Notes: a model not told the origin generated them from the sequence alone. A stretch of 64,000 nt of DNA from an uncultured Parabacteroides sp. (GCA_949296075.1 CASFNG010000003.1:282316-346315); one strand, 5' to 3'; counted from the stretch's first letter, positions 47,612 to 57,132 are shown. A program made the numbers and translations.

Positions 47612-50600
47612 ATGAAAAGACTTTTAACCTGCATCGCCTTGGGCTTCGCGGCTACCAGCTTCGCGGAGACCCCGCTATGGCTGCGCGACGCGCAAATCTC
47701 GCCGGACGGGACGGAGATCGCGTTTTGCTACAAGGGGGACATATATAAAGTCCCTGTCAACGGAGGGAATGCCATCCAGCTGACCACGCAAGCCTCTTAC
47801 GAGTGTACGCCGATCTGGTCGCCGGACGGGAAACAGATCGCCTTCGCGAGCGATCGTAACGGGAACCTCGACCTCTTTATCATGCCGGCGGAAGGGGGAA
47901 CCGCACGCGAGCTCACGAGCCATTCATCTCCCGAGATCCCGACAGCCTTCACGCCGGATGGCAAGTATGTCCTGTTCACCGCGAATATCCAGGATCCCGC
48001 GGCCAGCGCCCTCTTCCCCACCTCTGCCATGAAGGAGCTTTACAAGGTATCCGTCAGCGGCGGACGCACCGAGCAGGTATTAGGGACACCCGCCGAGATG
48101 GTCTGCTTCGACAAGTCGGGAAAGACCTTCCTTTACCAGGATGTGAAAGGTTTCGAGGATGAGTGGCGGAAGCACCATACCTCGTCCATCACCCGCGACA
48201 TCTGGATGTACGACACGAAAACCGGCAAACATACCAACCTGACCGACCGGGCGGGCGAGGATCGCAACCCGGTATTCGCCCCGGATGGGCAAACGGTCTA
48301 TTTCCTGAGCGAGCGTAACGGAGGTTCCTTTAATGTCTATGCCTTCCCGATCAGCGACCCGAAGGCCGCCAAGGCGGTAAGCCAGTTCAAGACGCACCCC
48401 GTTCGTTTCCTCTCCATCGGCAGCGACAACACGCTTTGCTATACGTATGATGGCGAGATCTATACCCAACGTCCGGGAAGCTCCCCAAAGAAGGTACAGA
48501 TCAATCTGGTCCGCGATAACCAGGAACAGATAGCCGACTTGAGGTTCAGCGGTGGAGCCAACGGAGGAACAGTCTCCCCCGATGGGAAGCAAGTCGCGTT
48601 TATCGTCCGCGGCGAGGTATTCGTCACCTCAGCGGATTACGGTACGACCAAGCAGATCACGCATACACCCGCCGCGGAGACGGGGCTTTCATTCTCCCCG
48701 GATAACCGGACGCTCGCCTATGCCAGCGAACGCGACGGGCATTGGCAGCTTTACTTGGCGAAGATAGAGCGCGAGGAAGAGGCCAATTTCCCGAATGCCA
48801 CGCTGATAAAGGAGGAAGTGCTCCTGCCTTCGGCAACCATCGAGCGTAGTTATCCCCAATTCTCGCCGGATGGCAAGGAACTGGCCTTCATCGAGGATCG
48901 GAAGAAGCTGATGGTAGTCAACTTAGATACGAAGAAAGTCCGCCAAGTAACCGATGGCTCTACCTGGTACAGCACCGCCGGTGGGTTCGATTATGAGTGG
49001 TCGCCCGACGGGAAATGGTTTACGCTCTCGTTCATCGGCAACAAGCATGACCCGTATGCCGACATAGGTTTGGTCAGCTCCGCAGGTGGAGAGATCACCA
49101 ACCTCACCAATAGCGGTTACACCAGTGGCTCTCCCCGATGGGTAATGGACGGTAACGCTATCCTGTTCGTCACCGAGCGCTACGGTATGCGTGCCCATGC
49201 CTCTTGGGGATCGTTAGACGACGCTATGTTAGTGTTCCTCAACCAAGACGCATACGACAAGTATCGCTTGAGCAAAGAGGACTACGAGCTTCTGAAGGAA
49301 TTGGAGAAAGAGCAGGAAGAGAAGAGCGCCGACAAAGGCAATGACAAGGATAAGAAAGGAAAAGATGAGGCTAAGAAAGACAAGCCGGCCAAGGAGATCA
49401 ACGTGGAGTTGAAGGGCATCGAAGACCGCATCGTACGCCTCACGCCGAACTCCTCGGATATGGCGGGAGCCATCATCACGAAGGATGGGGAGACCCTGTA
49501 CTATCTGTCCGCCTTTGAGAACAAATATGATCTCTGGAAGATCGACTTGCGCAAGAAGGAGACGAAGCTGCTCCACAAGATGAACTCGGCAAGGGCTAAC
49601 ATGGAGTTGGACAAGGAGGGAAAGAACCTCTTCCTGCTTGGGCGCAGCTCCATGCAAAAGATGGACACGAAGTCCGAGAAGCTCACGCCGATCAAGTTCC
49701 AGGCTAACCTGAAAATGGACTTGGCCGCTGAGCGGGAGTATATGTTCAATCATGTATATCTGACCGAGAAAAAGCGGTTCTATGAGGTGAAGATGCACGG
49801 CGTGGACTGGGAATCGCTGACATCCGCTTACCGGAAATTCCTGCCGCATATCAACAACAACTATGATTTCGCGGAACTGCTGAGCGAATATTTAGGAGAA
49901 CTGAACGTATCGCATACCGGTGGACGCTTCCGCCCACAGGCGCATGGCAACACGACAGCGAATCTCGGTTTGCTTTTCGACTGGAAGCATACGGGAAAAG
50001 GATTGCTGATCGCCGAGGTGATCGAGAAAGGGCCGTTCGATCACGCACGGTCGAAGGTGAAAGCCGGACACATCATCGAGAAGATCGACGGGAAGGAGAT
50101 CACGGAGAGCACGAACTGCGCTGACCTGCTGAACGACAAGGCACGCAAAAAGACCTTGGTATCGCTCTATGATCCTCAGACGAAGGCCCGCTGGGAAGAG
50201 GTGGTCGTGCCGATCAGTAGCGGGGATTTGAGCGACCTGCTTTACACCCGTTGGGTGAAGCAACGTGCCGCCGACGTGGATAAATGGTCGAACGGCCGGT
50301 TAGGTTACGTGCATATCCAGTCGATGGCCGACCCGAGCTTCCGCTCCATATACTCGGACATACTAGGTAAATACAACGACCGGGAGGGAATCGTGATCGA
50401 TACCCGTTTCAATGGTGGCGGACGACTGCACGAGGATGTGGAGATCCTGTTCAGCGGCGAGAAATACCTTACGCAGGTAACCCGCGGACGGGAGGCGTGC
50501 GATATGCCGAGCCGTCGCTGGAACAAGCCCTCTATCATGTTGCAATGCGAGGCGAATTACAGCAACGCGCACGGTACGCCTTGGGTATATAAGCACCAGC

Positions 50601-50854
50601 ACATCGGACGCTTGGTCGGTATGCCTGTACCGGGCACGATGACGACCGTATCCTGGGAGACCTTGCAGGATCCCACGCTGATCTTCGGTACGCCGATCAC
50701 GGGTTACCGCCTGCCGGATGGCAGTTACTTAGAGAATACGCAGCTGGAGCCTGACGTAAAAGTGGCCAACTCGCCGGAGACGGTTGTCACGGGCGAGGAC
50801 ACTCAATTGAGGGCTGCCGTGGATGAGCTGCTGAAAGAGATAGACAAGAAATAG
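47612..50854 (+). CDS. Secreted tricorn-like S41 protease
   Basis: A 1080-residue protein with a signal peptide (MKRLLTCIALGFAATSFAE). About 500 residues of PD40-type beta-propeller repeats follow (ISPDGTEIAF, WSPDGKQIAFASDRNG, FSPDNRTLAYASERDG). Residues ~560-600 form a Lys/Asp/Glu-rich linker. The C-terminal half has the tricorn core: the His pair of ELNVSHTGGR near 765, a PDZ-like segment (GHIIEKIDGKEI near 825), then GIVIDTRFNGGGRLHED near 925 and the probable nucleophile region CEANYSNAHGTPW near 980. Tricorn proteases cut oligopeptides; in Bacteroidetes the enzyme is expected in the periplasm. It is flanked by terminators. Confidence 0.92.
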   Translation: MKRLLTCIALGFAATSFAETPLWLRDAQISPDGTEIAFCYKGDIYKVPVNGGNAIQLTTQASYECTPIWSPDGKQIAFASDRNGNLDLFIMPAEGGTARELTSHSSPEIPTAFTPDGKYVLFTANIQDPAASALFPTSAMKELYKVSVSGGRTEQVLGTPAEMVCFDKSGKTFLYQDVKGFEDEWRKHHTSSITRDIWMYDTKTGKHTNLTDRAGEDRNPVFAPDGQTVYFLSERNGGSFNVYAFPISDPKAAKAVSQFKTHPVRFLSIGSDNTLCYTYDGEIYTQRPGSSPKKVQINLVRDNQEQIADLRFSGGANGGTVSPDGKQVAFIVRGEVFVTSADYGTTKQITHTPAAETGLSFSPDNRTLAYASERDGHWQLYLAKIEREEEANFPNATLIKEEVLLPSATIERSYPQFSPDGKELAFIEDRKKLMVVNLDTKKVRQVTDGSTWYSTAGGFDYEWSPDGKWFTLSFIGNKHDPYADIGLVSSAGGEITNLTNSGYTSGSPRWVMDGNAILFVTERYGMRAHASWGSLDDAMLVFLNQDAYDKYRLSKEDYELLKELEKEQEEKSADKGNDKDKKGKDEAKKDKPAKEINVELKGIEDRIVRLTPNSSDMAGAIITKDGETLYYLSAFENKYDLWKIDLRKKETKLLHKMNSARANMELDKEGKNLFLLGRSSMQKMDTKSEKLTPIKFQANLKMDLAAEREYMFNHVYLTEKKRFYEVKMHGVDWESLTSAYRKFLPHINNNYDFAELLSEYLGELNVSHTGGRFRPQAHGNTTANLGLLFDWKHTGKGLLIAEVIEKGPFDHARSKVKAGHIIEKIDGKEITESTNCADLLNDKARKKTLVSLYDPQTKARWEEVVVPISSGDLSDLLYTRWVKQRAADVDKWSNGRLGYVHIQSMADPSFRSIYSDILGKYNDREGIVIDTRFNGGGRLHEDVEILFSGEKYLTQVTRGREACDMPSRRWNKPSIMLQCEANYSNAHGTPWVYKHQHIGRLVGMPVPGTMTTVSWETLQDPTLIFGTPITGYRLPDGSYLENTQLEPDVKVANSPETVVTGEDTQLRAAVDELLKEIDKK

Positions 50855-50867
50855 GCGATCTCACGAC

Positions 50868-50908
50868 AAAAGCCGGTCCCTTCCCCAAAAAGGTGACCGG
50901 CTTTTTTT
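50868..50908 (+). terminator. Terminator of the tricorn-like gene
   Basis: AAAGCCGGTC (50868-50877) pairs with GACCGGCTTT (50895-50904), followed by a T run. Confidence 0.85.
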
Positions 50909-50966
50909 GTTTTGTCCGAATCGTTTTCCCGAAAAGCCGGGGAAGTTTTCTTCCCTCCTTCCTGCC

Positions 50967-52487
50967 CTAAAATTGGAAATAGATAAAGGGTTGCACCCCA
51001 GCGCTCTTGAACTGGATGACCGTGAAGATGGCGATCGCCAGCAACAACGCCTGGACTACCAAAGGAGAGCGGGTAACCACGCCCCGCAACGCGCCATCCA
51101 CCGACTTAGGCATGAAGTGGAGCACATACCCGATCAGCATCAATACGAACACGCCCCTGTATCCTTCCACGAATTGGGGAAACACCTCCGGATGGAAATT
51201 CGTGAGGATCTGCCCTAACATCTCGCCGACCGTAGCCATCGACGGAGCCCGGAACAGGATCCAGCCGAGGCAAACCAGATGGAAGGTGAGCACGATCCCC
51301 GCTACACGTCGCCACGGCTTCATCTCTCCTCCCATAGGCTTGAAGCTGGAGAAGCGCCCCATCACGAACTTATGTACCGCCAGCGCGGCGCCATGCAAGG
51401 CACCCCATAGGATAAAACTCACGGAAGCCCCGTGCCATAAGCCGCCCAGCAGCATCGTGATCATCAGGTTTATGTAAGTGCGGATCTTCCCTTTCCGGTT
51501 TCCTCCCAAAGAGATATACAGGTAATCCTTCAGCCAGGAAGAAAGGGAGATATGCCATCTGCGCCAGAACTCGGTGATCGTGGCCGATTGGTAAGGCGAG
51601 TCAAAGTTTATATTGAAACGGAATCCTAACAGCAAGGCTATGCCGATCGCCATGTCGGAATAGCCTGAGAAATCACAGTAGATCTGCAAGGCATATCCAT
51701 AGACACCGATCAGGTTCTCCAACCCGGTATATAGCAAAGGGGCGTCGAATATACGATCCACGAAGTTCAGGCTGATATAATCAGAGATCACCATCTTCTT
51801 GAACAATCCGCAAAGGATCAGGAACAATCCTTCGCCAAACTCCGCCCTGCTGACGACCGGGTTCCGGTAGATCTGCGGGATGAAATCGCGCGCCCTCACG
51901 ATCGGCCCCGCCACCAATTGCGGGAAGAAGGAGACATAGAAAAGGTAGTCTATCCAACGCCCGAGCGAACGGATCCGCCCTCTATACACGTCGATCACAT
52001 AGCTGATGCTCTGGAACGTGAAAAAAGAGATACCGACCGGCAGGAAAATATCTAACCGGGTCCATTCCCCGCCTGCGATCGCGGCGAAGGTCTCCCCCAA
52101 GAAATTGAAGTACTTGAAGTAACAGAGCATCCCTAAGTTGACGCAAAGGCTCAAGGTGACCAGCAGCTTCCGGTGCAAAGGCGCTTGCGTCCGCTCAATT
52201 CCTCGCGCGATCAGGAAATCGGAGGTGGCGGTGAACACTAACAAGCCAAACCACACTCCGCTGCTCTTATAGTAAAAATAGAGAGAGAACAAGGTTACGT
52301 AGATGATCCGGGCGAGCGTATGTTTACGCAATGCGATATAGATCATCAGGAAACCGATGAACAGGAAGAAAAACAACCCACTGCTGAACAGCATCGGAGC
52401 GTCGGGATGATACAGGAGTATCTCCTTCAGCTTTTCCCACGTGAACGAGTGGGTAGCCAGCCAATCTTGCAATATCATATCTGTCAT
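50967..52487 (-). CDS. MBOAT family membrane O-acyltransferase (AlgI/DltB-like)
   Basis: A 506-residue inner-membrane protein with about 10-12 helices. The MBOAT core is visible: FPQLVAGPIVRARDFIPQ near residue 190, CDFSGYSDMAIGIALLLGF near 270, WRRWHISLSSWLKDYLYI near 310 and the catalytic His in GLWHGASVSFILWG near 350. It would move an acetyl group across the membrane for transfer to a polysaccharide or other exported glycan. It follows two SGNH proteins in the same direction with an 8-base gap, the usual arrangement for O-acetylation systems (AlgI-AlgJ/X, PatA-PatB). Confidence 0.93.
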   Translation of the reverse strand: MTDMILQDWLATHSFTWEKLKEILLYHPDAPMLFSSGLFFFLFIGFLMIYIALRKHTLARIIYVTLFSLYFYYKSSGVWFGLLVFTATSDFLIARGIERTQAPLHRKLLVTLSLCVNLGMLCYFKYFNFLGETFAAIAGGEWTRLDIFLPVGISFFTFQSISYVIDVYRGRIRSLGRWIDYLFYVSFFPQLVAGPIVRARDFIPQIYRNPVVSRAEFGEGLFLILCGLFKKMVISDYISLNFVDRIFDAPLLYTGLENLIGVYGYALQIYCDFSGYSDMAIGIALLLGFRFNINFDSPYQSATITEFWRRWHISLSSWLKDYLYISLGGNRKGKIRTYINLMITMLLGGLWHGASVSFILWGALHGAALAVHKFVMGRFSSFKPMGGEMKPWRRVAGIVLTFHLVCLGWILFRAPSMATVGEMLGQILTNFHPEVFPQFVEGYRGVFVLMLIGYVLHFMPKSVDGALRGVVTRSPLVVQALLLAIAIFTVIQFKSAGVQPFIYFQF

Positions 52488-52495
52488 AAAGCTAC

Positions 52496-53827
52496 TTATC
52501 GATGATTATAGGTATTCATTAACGCCCGGAACAGCATCGTCCCCTGCTCTTGGTATCCCTCTTTCCGGAAATGAACGCGGTCGCGGTTCAGTAAACGGGC
52601 GTTCTGCCACTTGCGGCACGACCGTTTTCCTCCGGTAACGGTGAACAGGTCCCAGCAGGCCACGCCCTCTTGCGCCGCGACCTTCCGGATGGCACGAGCG
52701 GCACGCTCGGTGTTTTCGTTGCGTACGTATGTTCTTTTTTTATTGACCCATACCCGTTTGTAACATTCGGGTGGGGTGGTCAGCAGGATAGCCGTGCGAG
52801 GCATCTCCTTTTTCACCAAGGAAAGGAAGGCGGCGATCTGCCCGGAGAATTCCTTTTCACTGAAACGCCTGCCGAAAGTCTCATTTGTACCCAAGGAGAT
52901 AATCAGCAAGGAGGGGCGTAACAAGGCCAACTGACGTACATAGTCCTCGTCAGTATAATTCACGTACATCGCCCCGTTCACCCCAATGGAATGGTACAAA
53001 ACACCCGGTCGCCCGTTCGTAAGCACCAACCCGTAATACAGGTTCGTGAACGAGGAGCCCGGGAGCAGCTCATCTGTCCCCTCCTTCCGGCGGGTACTTT
53101 GCAATAAAAGCGTATCGGTCAGGGCAGCGATACGGAAAGTGTCCGCCACGACTCCCGGGAAACAGGTGGTATCCGCCAAGGAGACCTGCACGGATTTCTT
53201 CCGGCTCCCGGCGGGCAACATCGGCATCGACCGGCTACCTCGGTAGAGGATCAGCTCATTAAACGCGTAACCCGCGCCATTCTTGGGTGTGATGATCACG
53301 TCGAGGTTGATGGATGGAGAGGCTGATTTGATCCCGATTCCACCGATACCGATCGGAGTCTTCGGGACACGCTGTATGCATCGCCCCGCAGTCCAATCCC
53401 TTACTACCGAATTGATAAAGTAATCGTCGGGCTCGTTTGTCTTACTCAGCTTAAAAGGAGCGATCCATCCTCGACCGGCGTTCCCGAAGGCGTGGTGGAA
53501 CAATCGCATGACCTGTCCGCTCAGATGCCCCGCCTGGATATGAGAATCTCCCAACTGCACGACCGAGATCACCGTATCCTTTCCCGCACGTAGGGAATCT
53601 AATTCCCGGAAAAACGCCTGCCACGCCTCAACAGAATCCGGCAAGGCCAATGTATCTTTCCCAACGAGCATAGCATACGACAAGGGGGGCAACGCCACCG
53701 TATCAGTGACCGACAGGCTATCACCGGGCATAGCCTCGCCTACCCCTCCCGCACGATCCGGGCGGAAAAAGGCCAAGCAAGCCATTCCCCAGGCAATCCA
53801 ACTAATCAGCCATCCTCTCCGCCTCAT
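52496..53827 (-). CDS. SGNH/GDSL-type exported protein, proximal to the MBOAT gene
   Basis: A 443-residue protein with an N-terminal signal or anchor (RGWLISWIAWGMACLAFFRP). SGNH blocks are present: VVQLGDSHIQAGHL near residue 93 (Ser), ISLGTNETFGRRF near 310 (Asn), and DRVHFRKEGYQEQG near 420 (Asp and His). It probably takes acetyl groups handled by the MBOAT partner and places them on a glycan in the periplasm, or removes them. Its start lies inside the end of the upstream SGNH gene (26-base overlap). Confidence 0.85.
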   Translation of the reverse strand: MRRRGWLISWIAWGMACLAFFRPDRAGGVGEAMPGDSLSVTDTVALPPLSYAMLVGKDTLALPDSVEAWQAFFRELDSLRAGKDTVISVVQLGDSHIQAGHLSGQVMRLFHHAFGNAGRGWIAPFKLSKTNEPDDYFINSVVRDWTAGRCIQRVPKTPIGIGGIGIKSASPSINLDVIITPKNGAGYAFNELILYRGSRSMPMLPAGSRKKSVQVSLADTTCFPGVVADTFRIAALTDTLLLQSTRRKEGTDELLPGSSFTNLYYGLVLTNGRPGVLYHSIGVNGAMYVNYTDEDYVRQLALLRPSLLIISLGTNETFGRRFSEKEFSGQIAAFLSLVKKEMPRTAILLTTPPECYKRVWVNKKRTYVRNENTERAARAIRKVAAQEGVACWDLFTVTGGKRSCRKWQNARLLNRDRVHFRKEGYQEQGTMLFRALMNTYNHR

Positions 53828-55250
53828 CGTAAAATTCCTTTTCTGATAACAAAGCCTCGAACAATGCCTCGGCTACCACTCGTCCTCCCTTGAACCCTAA
53901 ATGGGTGTAGTCCTTGCTCGCCCAGTTCGATTCAACGAAACGTACCATGCTGTTAGCGCCTCCCATAGCCCCGAACACGTTCCAGAAGGGAATACCCGCC
54001 TGCTTAGCGGTCAGGCGTTGCGCATGTAGCAGGGCATAGACGGCCGGCATCGTCTCGAACTTGCCCATCTCCTGCCGGCTCCGGTCGGACACGCCTAACA
54101 TCAGCACGTCCGCTTCCGGGAAGCAGTTACGCAGATGGGCGATAGCCTTGACCATACGATCGCGATACCAGTTATAATTCAGTACGCTATCGCTCACCAC
54201 GTTCAAGCCATATTGCAGCACGATCAAGTCATAAGGGCGTATCTCGTCGAGCGCACGACAACGGGCGCTGTCCAAACGTCCCAGGATCAAACCGGAGTTA
54301 CCCCGAAGGGAGAAATTATCCACCACGACCCCGTCCCGATCTTCCATCGCGACCCCGAGCAGCCGGAATCCCTTGGTATTCGAGAACTCGAAATCAGCCT
54401 CGGAGAAATGCCCGTCGCGCACGTATTGGGTCACGGCATCCGTAGCCGGGAGCCGCGTCTGTATCGTATCCAAGGAGGCGTCACAAACCAATCGCATCTC
54501 GGTCGCCTCATTGCGTTCATAGATCAGTTTCAAGGAAGAGAACTCCTGGATCTCCGGATAACGATGGGTAGTCTTCACATGGAGGGAGGCCTTCTCTTTC
54601 TCTGCCTCGAACATCATTCCGGGCAAGGTGTAGCCATGCGTATGGTCAGTTAGCATAGACCAGGTAATCCATCCCTCCGAACGCTGCTCCACCGTGGGAC
54701 GATATTGCGCCGCTACGGAGGTGACAGGGACAAAGCCGATCCCTCTTCCCCCGAAGGCCTTTTGCATCTCGGAACGAAAATCCGCCACCACGATGTCTCC
54801 CTCGATAAAGGAATCGCCCAAGAAGGCGATACGTACCGGCCGGCCCAGCTTATCCCGGTTCCTCAACGCGGCGAAGAACCGCTTCAACCCGATATGTCCC
54901 AAGGAATAATCCTCGATACGGGCTCCCGAGGAATCCGCCCCGGCCACGGCATAAGCCGCCTGATATAAGGAGTCGCGCAGCGCCAATGCCGCCGAGTCGA
55001 TCCCGGTGACACGCGCCAACGAGTCCCGCAACGCGACGGAATCGACCCGCACCGTGTCCATTCGCTCCAGCTGGTGGCGTAAGGAATCCAGCAGGATCTT
55101 ATCCTCTCTCACCTTGAAATCGGAAAGCAGGTCCACCTTCTTGACCTTATATCCGAACAAGGTATCCGGCAGGAAATAAAGCAGCGCGCATATCGGCAGC
55201 GTAAGCAGCAGCAGCGCGAGCGTCCTGCCTAAATCATTTTCTCTATTCAT
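53802..55250 (-). CDS. SGNH/GDSL-type exported protein, first gene of the O-acyl unit
   Basis: A 482-residue protein from ATG 55248-55250 (MNRENDLGRTLALLLLTLPI), with one N-terminal transmembrane segment. The frame is open 115 codons further upstream, but that Arg/Gly-rich stretch covers the promoter and is excluded. A helical, Arg/Asp/Leu-rich spacer (residues ~40-100) precedes the SGNH domain: IAFLGDSFIEGD near 148, LIVLQYGLNVV near 330 with Asn, and DYTHLGFKGGRVVAEALF near 455 with the Asp-His pair. It overlaps the next SGNH gene by 26 bases. Two non-identical SGNH proteins with one MBOAT suggest divided transfer and esterase roles. Confidence 0.85.
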   Translation of the reverse strand: MNRENDLGRTLALLLLTLPICALLYFLPDTLFGYKVKKVDLLSDFKVREDKILLDSLRHQLERMDTVRVDSVALRDSLARVTGIDSAALALRDSLYQAAYAVAGADSSGARIEDYSLGHIGLKRFFAALRNRDKLGRPVRIAFLGDSFIEGDIVVADFRSEMQKAFGGRGIGFVPVTSVAAQYRPTVEQRSEGWITWSMLTDHTHGYTLPGMMFEAEKEKASLHVKTTHRYPEIQEFSSLKLIYERNEATEMRLVCDASLDTIQTRLPATDAVTQYVRDGHFSEADFEFSNTKGFRLLGVAMEDRDGVVVDNFSLRGNSGLILGRLDSARCRALDEIRPYDLIVLQYGLNVVSDSVLNYNWYRDRMVKAIAHLRNCFPEADVLMLGVSDRSRQEMGKFETMPAVYALLHAQRLTAKQAGIPFWNVFGAMGGANSMVRFVESNWASKDYTHLGFKGGRVVAEALFEALLSEKEFYDEAERMAD

Positions 55251-55560
55251 CTCTCTCTCGCTTACAGGGGCACAAAGATAGTGAAAGCCGAGTGCCACGC
55301 AAAGGTAGCTCGCCCAATTTTTCATGACGGAGGCGCATCCTATCCCCGGTTCTTGGGGACAAAGACAGATAGAGGCATAGACTTCTGAGCGACACAGTCG
55401 CCTTCCCCCAAAAACATACGGAGCTTTTCCGCGAAGGCTCTCGACGTTTCTCAGGAAACCTCGCAGTGTTTTCCGGATTTCCCCGTCACCCCCCTTGGAT
55501 CCACGCCCTAACCTGCGCCCGCCCCTTCCCCGGAAAGATCGGGTATCTCCCCACAGGGAC
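55251..55560. other. Intergenic region between the SGNH unit and the RRM gene
   Basis: This 310-base GC-rich stretch holds the promoter at 55273-55303. I see no further gene or repeat; the long open frame on the minus strand does not resemble protein. Confidence 0.5.
55273..55303 (-). promoter_or_regulatory. Consensus promoter of the SGNH-SGNH-MBOAT unit
   Basis: The minus strand carries TTTG (55300-55303), exactly 19 bases, then TATCTTTG (55273-55280). The predicted leader is only about 15-20 bases. Confidence 0.75.
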
Positions 55561-55620
55561 AAAAAAAGCCCCGGACCATCCTCTCCCCCCACCATGTGGG
55601 ATTGAGGACGATCCGGGGCT
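55561..55620 (-). terminator. Terminator of the RRM protein gene
   Basis: On the minus strand AGCCCCGGATCGTCCTC (55604-55620) pairs with GAGGATGGTCCGGGGCT (two small mismatches), followed by seven T. Confidence 0.85.
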
Positions 55621-55634
55621 ATCTCACCGTCCGA

Positions 55635-55880
55635 TCAAGCGCGGGGAAGAGCTTCCCTCACGATCATCTGACGTCCCTCGTACTCAGCTTGGTTCAGTTC
55701 CTCGATCGCTCTGCGCGCCTCATCCTCGCTCGGCATCTCGGCAAACGCGAAGCCCTTGGAACGCTTCGTGTCACGATCCACGATGATCCTGACAGAGTCC
55801 ACGACACCATACTCCTCCAGAATCTGTCTCAATTCCGGCTCTTTTACCCGATAATTCAGGTTTCCAATGTAAAGATTCAT
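55635..55880 (-). CDS. Single-RRM RNA-binding protein
   Basis: An 81-residue protein made of one RNA recognition motif. RNP2 is LYIGNL (residues 3-8) and RNP1 is KGFAFAEM (residues 42-49); the rest follows the beta-alpha-beta-beta-alpha-beta order, ending ALPRA. Small RRM proteins of this type are common in Bacteroidetes, where they bind single-stranded RNA and act as global post-transcriptional factors. It lies upstream of a strong terminator and is a single gene; 537 bases with no gene precede it. Confidence 0.93.
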   Translation of the reverse strand: MNLYIGNLNYRVKEPELRQILEEYGVVDSVRIIVDRDTKRSKGFAFAEMPSEDEARRAIEELNQAEYEGRQMIVREALPRA

Positions 55881-56173
55881 AAAATGAAAATAATAAAATT
55901 AATACTGTAAACAGAAGCGTTGGTGAAGTCAATCTCTAAAAGAAAGTATTATCATCGCTGATGAATAATTGCTAAAAGATAAAAGAACTATACAAACTAT
56001 CTTATGTTCGGGCGCAAAGGAAAGAAATCTATTTGGAATAACAAGTTAAAATGTTCACTTTTTACCACTTTTCGTAGCAAAAAATCGGCATGAAACAGGA
56101 ATGAAACCGGGGATTATATATTTTTTGACGAATTATATTACCTATCTGACTTAAAAATATGGGGGAAATCTCG

Positions 56174-56181
56174 TAACTTTG
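56174..56181 (+). promoter_or_regulatory. Probable -7 element ahead of the head-group cluster
   Basis: TAACTTTG matches TAnnTTTG. No clear -33 box was found. Transcription from here gives a leader of about 230 bases before the first gene. Confidence 0.55.
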
Positions 56182-56417
56182 CGAATTATTTTTCAGGGAC
56201 GAAGTCTTTATGGGAACGGAACAACAGCAAAGAGGTAACCCGCCACCCGTTGGAAAAGCGTCGCAGGAAGCGGCGCGCATCCCGACAACCGGCGACAACC
56301 AATAATAATAACGAAAAGGCTCCGTGAAGAAAACGGGCAAAAAGATAAATAGTTCACGCTAAACGACCGGAGGCAGCGGAATCCTGCCCAATCCGGTGTG
56401 CTTAAAGTATTTGAAAT
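56182..56417 (+). promoter_or_regulatory. Long structured 5' leader or small RNA
   Basis: The segment contains a strong composite hairpin: ACCGGA-GGCAG (56366-56376) pairs with CTGCC..TCCGGT (56384-56397) around CGGAATC. An upstream CCGT/ACGG hairpin and a CGTGAA/TTCACG pairing overlap it. It is not T-terminated, so it may be a regulatory leader. I do not recognise a known riboswitch class. Confidence 0.4.
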
Positions 56418-57116
56418 ATGGATTACGCGATAATCGCGGCAGGCGAGGGCTCTCGCCTGGCGCAAGAAGGAGTAAAATGGCCTAAGCCCTTGGTCCGCCT
56501 CAACGGTGTCACGCTGATCGACCGCTTGATCGACGTGTTCCTGAGGAACGACGCTACCTCCATCAGCATCATCGTCAACGAGGAGATGACCGAGGTACAG
56601 GAATACCTGAAGGCATTACGGCTTCCCATACCCTTTTACCTGCTGGTAAAATCGACCCCCAGCTCGATGCACAGTTTCTATGAGCTGAGCCATTACTTGG
56701 ATGGCGACAAGATATGCCTGACCACAGTCGACACGATCTTCAAGGAGGAGGAGTTCGGCGGCTATGTACGGAGATTCCTCCAAGAGGAGGAGCTGGACGG
56801 GCTGATGGCCGTCACCGATTTCATCGACGACGAGAAGCCGCTGTACGTGAAGACGAACCCGGATCTGGGTATCGTGAACTTCCTGGACAAGGCCGACGAT
56901 GATTGCCGGTACATATCGGGAGGCATCTATTGCTTGCGGCGACCGGCCTTAGGCGTACTCCAGCACGCCATAGCCCAGGGGATGTCGAGAATGCGCAACT
57001 ACCAGCGGCAACTTATCGCCGAGGGCCTGCGCCTGAAGGCCTATCCCTTCAGCAAGATCATCGACGTGGATCACGCGGAGGATATAATGAAAGCAGAATC
57101 TTTTTTAAAGTCATAA
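56418..57116 (+). CDS. Sugar-phosphate-type nucleotidyltransferase
   Basis: A 232-residue cytoplasmic enzyme of the NTP-transferase (GT-A-like) family. The nucleotide-binding signature is at the N-terminus: YAIIAAGEGSRLAQEG, then KWPKPLVRLNG with the phosphate-binding Lys. Metal-site Asp is expected in CLTTVDTIF near residue 100. It is short, as in LicC or inositol-phosphate cytidylyltransferase-like members. It would activate a phosphorylated alcohol with CTP (or another NTP). The ATP-grasp gene starts 16 bases later, and a CDP-alcohol phosphatidyltransferase follows, which makes a cytidylyltransferase role likely by context. Confidence 0.82.
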   Translation: MDYAIIAAGEGSRLAQEGVKWPKPLVRLNGVTLIDRLIDVFLRNDATSISIIVNEEMTEVQEYLKALRLPIPFYLLVKSTPSSMHSFYELSHYLDGDKICLTTVDTIFKEEEFGGYVRRFLQEEELDGLMAVTDFIDDEKPLYVKTNPDLGIVNFLDKADDDCRYISGGIYCLRRPALGVLQHAIAQGMSRMRNYQRQLIAEGLRLKAYPFSKIIDVDHAEDIMKAESFLKS

Positions 57117-57132
57117 GGAACATTATCGGACA

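Larger units (their letters stand above)
55881..56417. other. 537-base gap: RRM gene upstream region and structured leader of the head-group cluster
   Basis: The left half is AT-rich and probably contains the RRM gene promoter, for which I found no exact consensus. From 56182 to 56417 the composition becomes GC-rich and stem-forming, described separately. No credible protein gene is seen; a 31-codon ATG frame (56210-56305) has no supporting features. Confidence 0.5.

Noticed and set aside
55251-55595. 115-codon in-frame extension of the first SGNH gene
   Set aside because: It is Arg/Gly-rich, covers a consensus promoter (55273-55303), and the signal/anchor segment begins only at ATG 55250.
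56210-56305. 31-codon ATG frame in the leader before the nucleotidyltransferase
   Set aside because: No recognisable peptide or coding signal, and it lies within a stem-forming region; kept as part of the leader.
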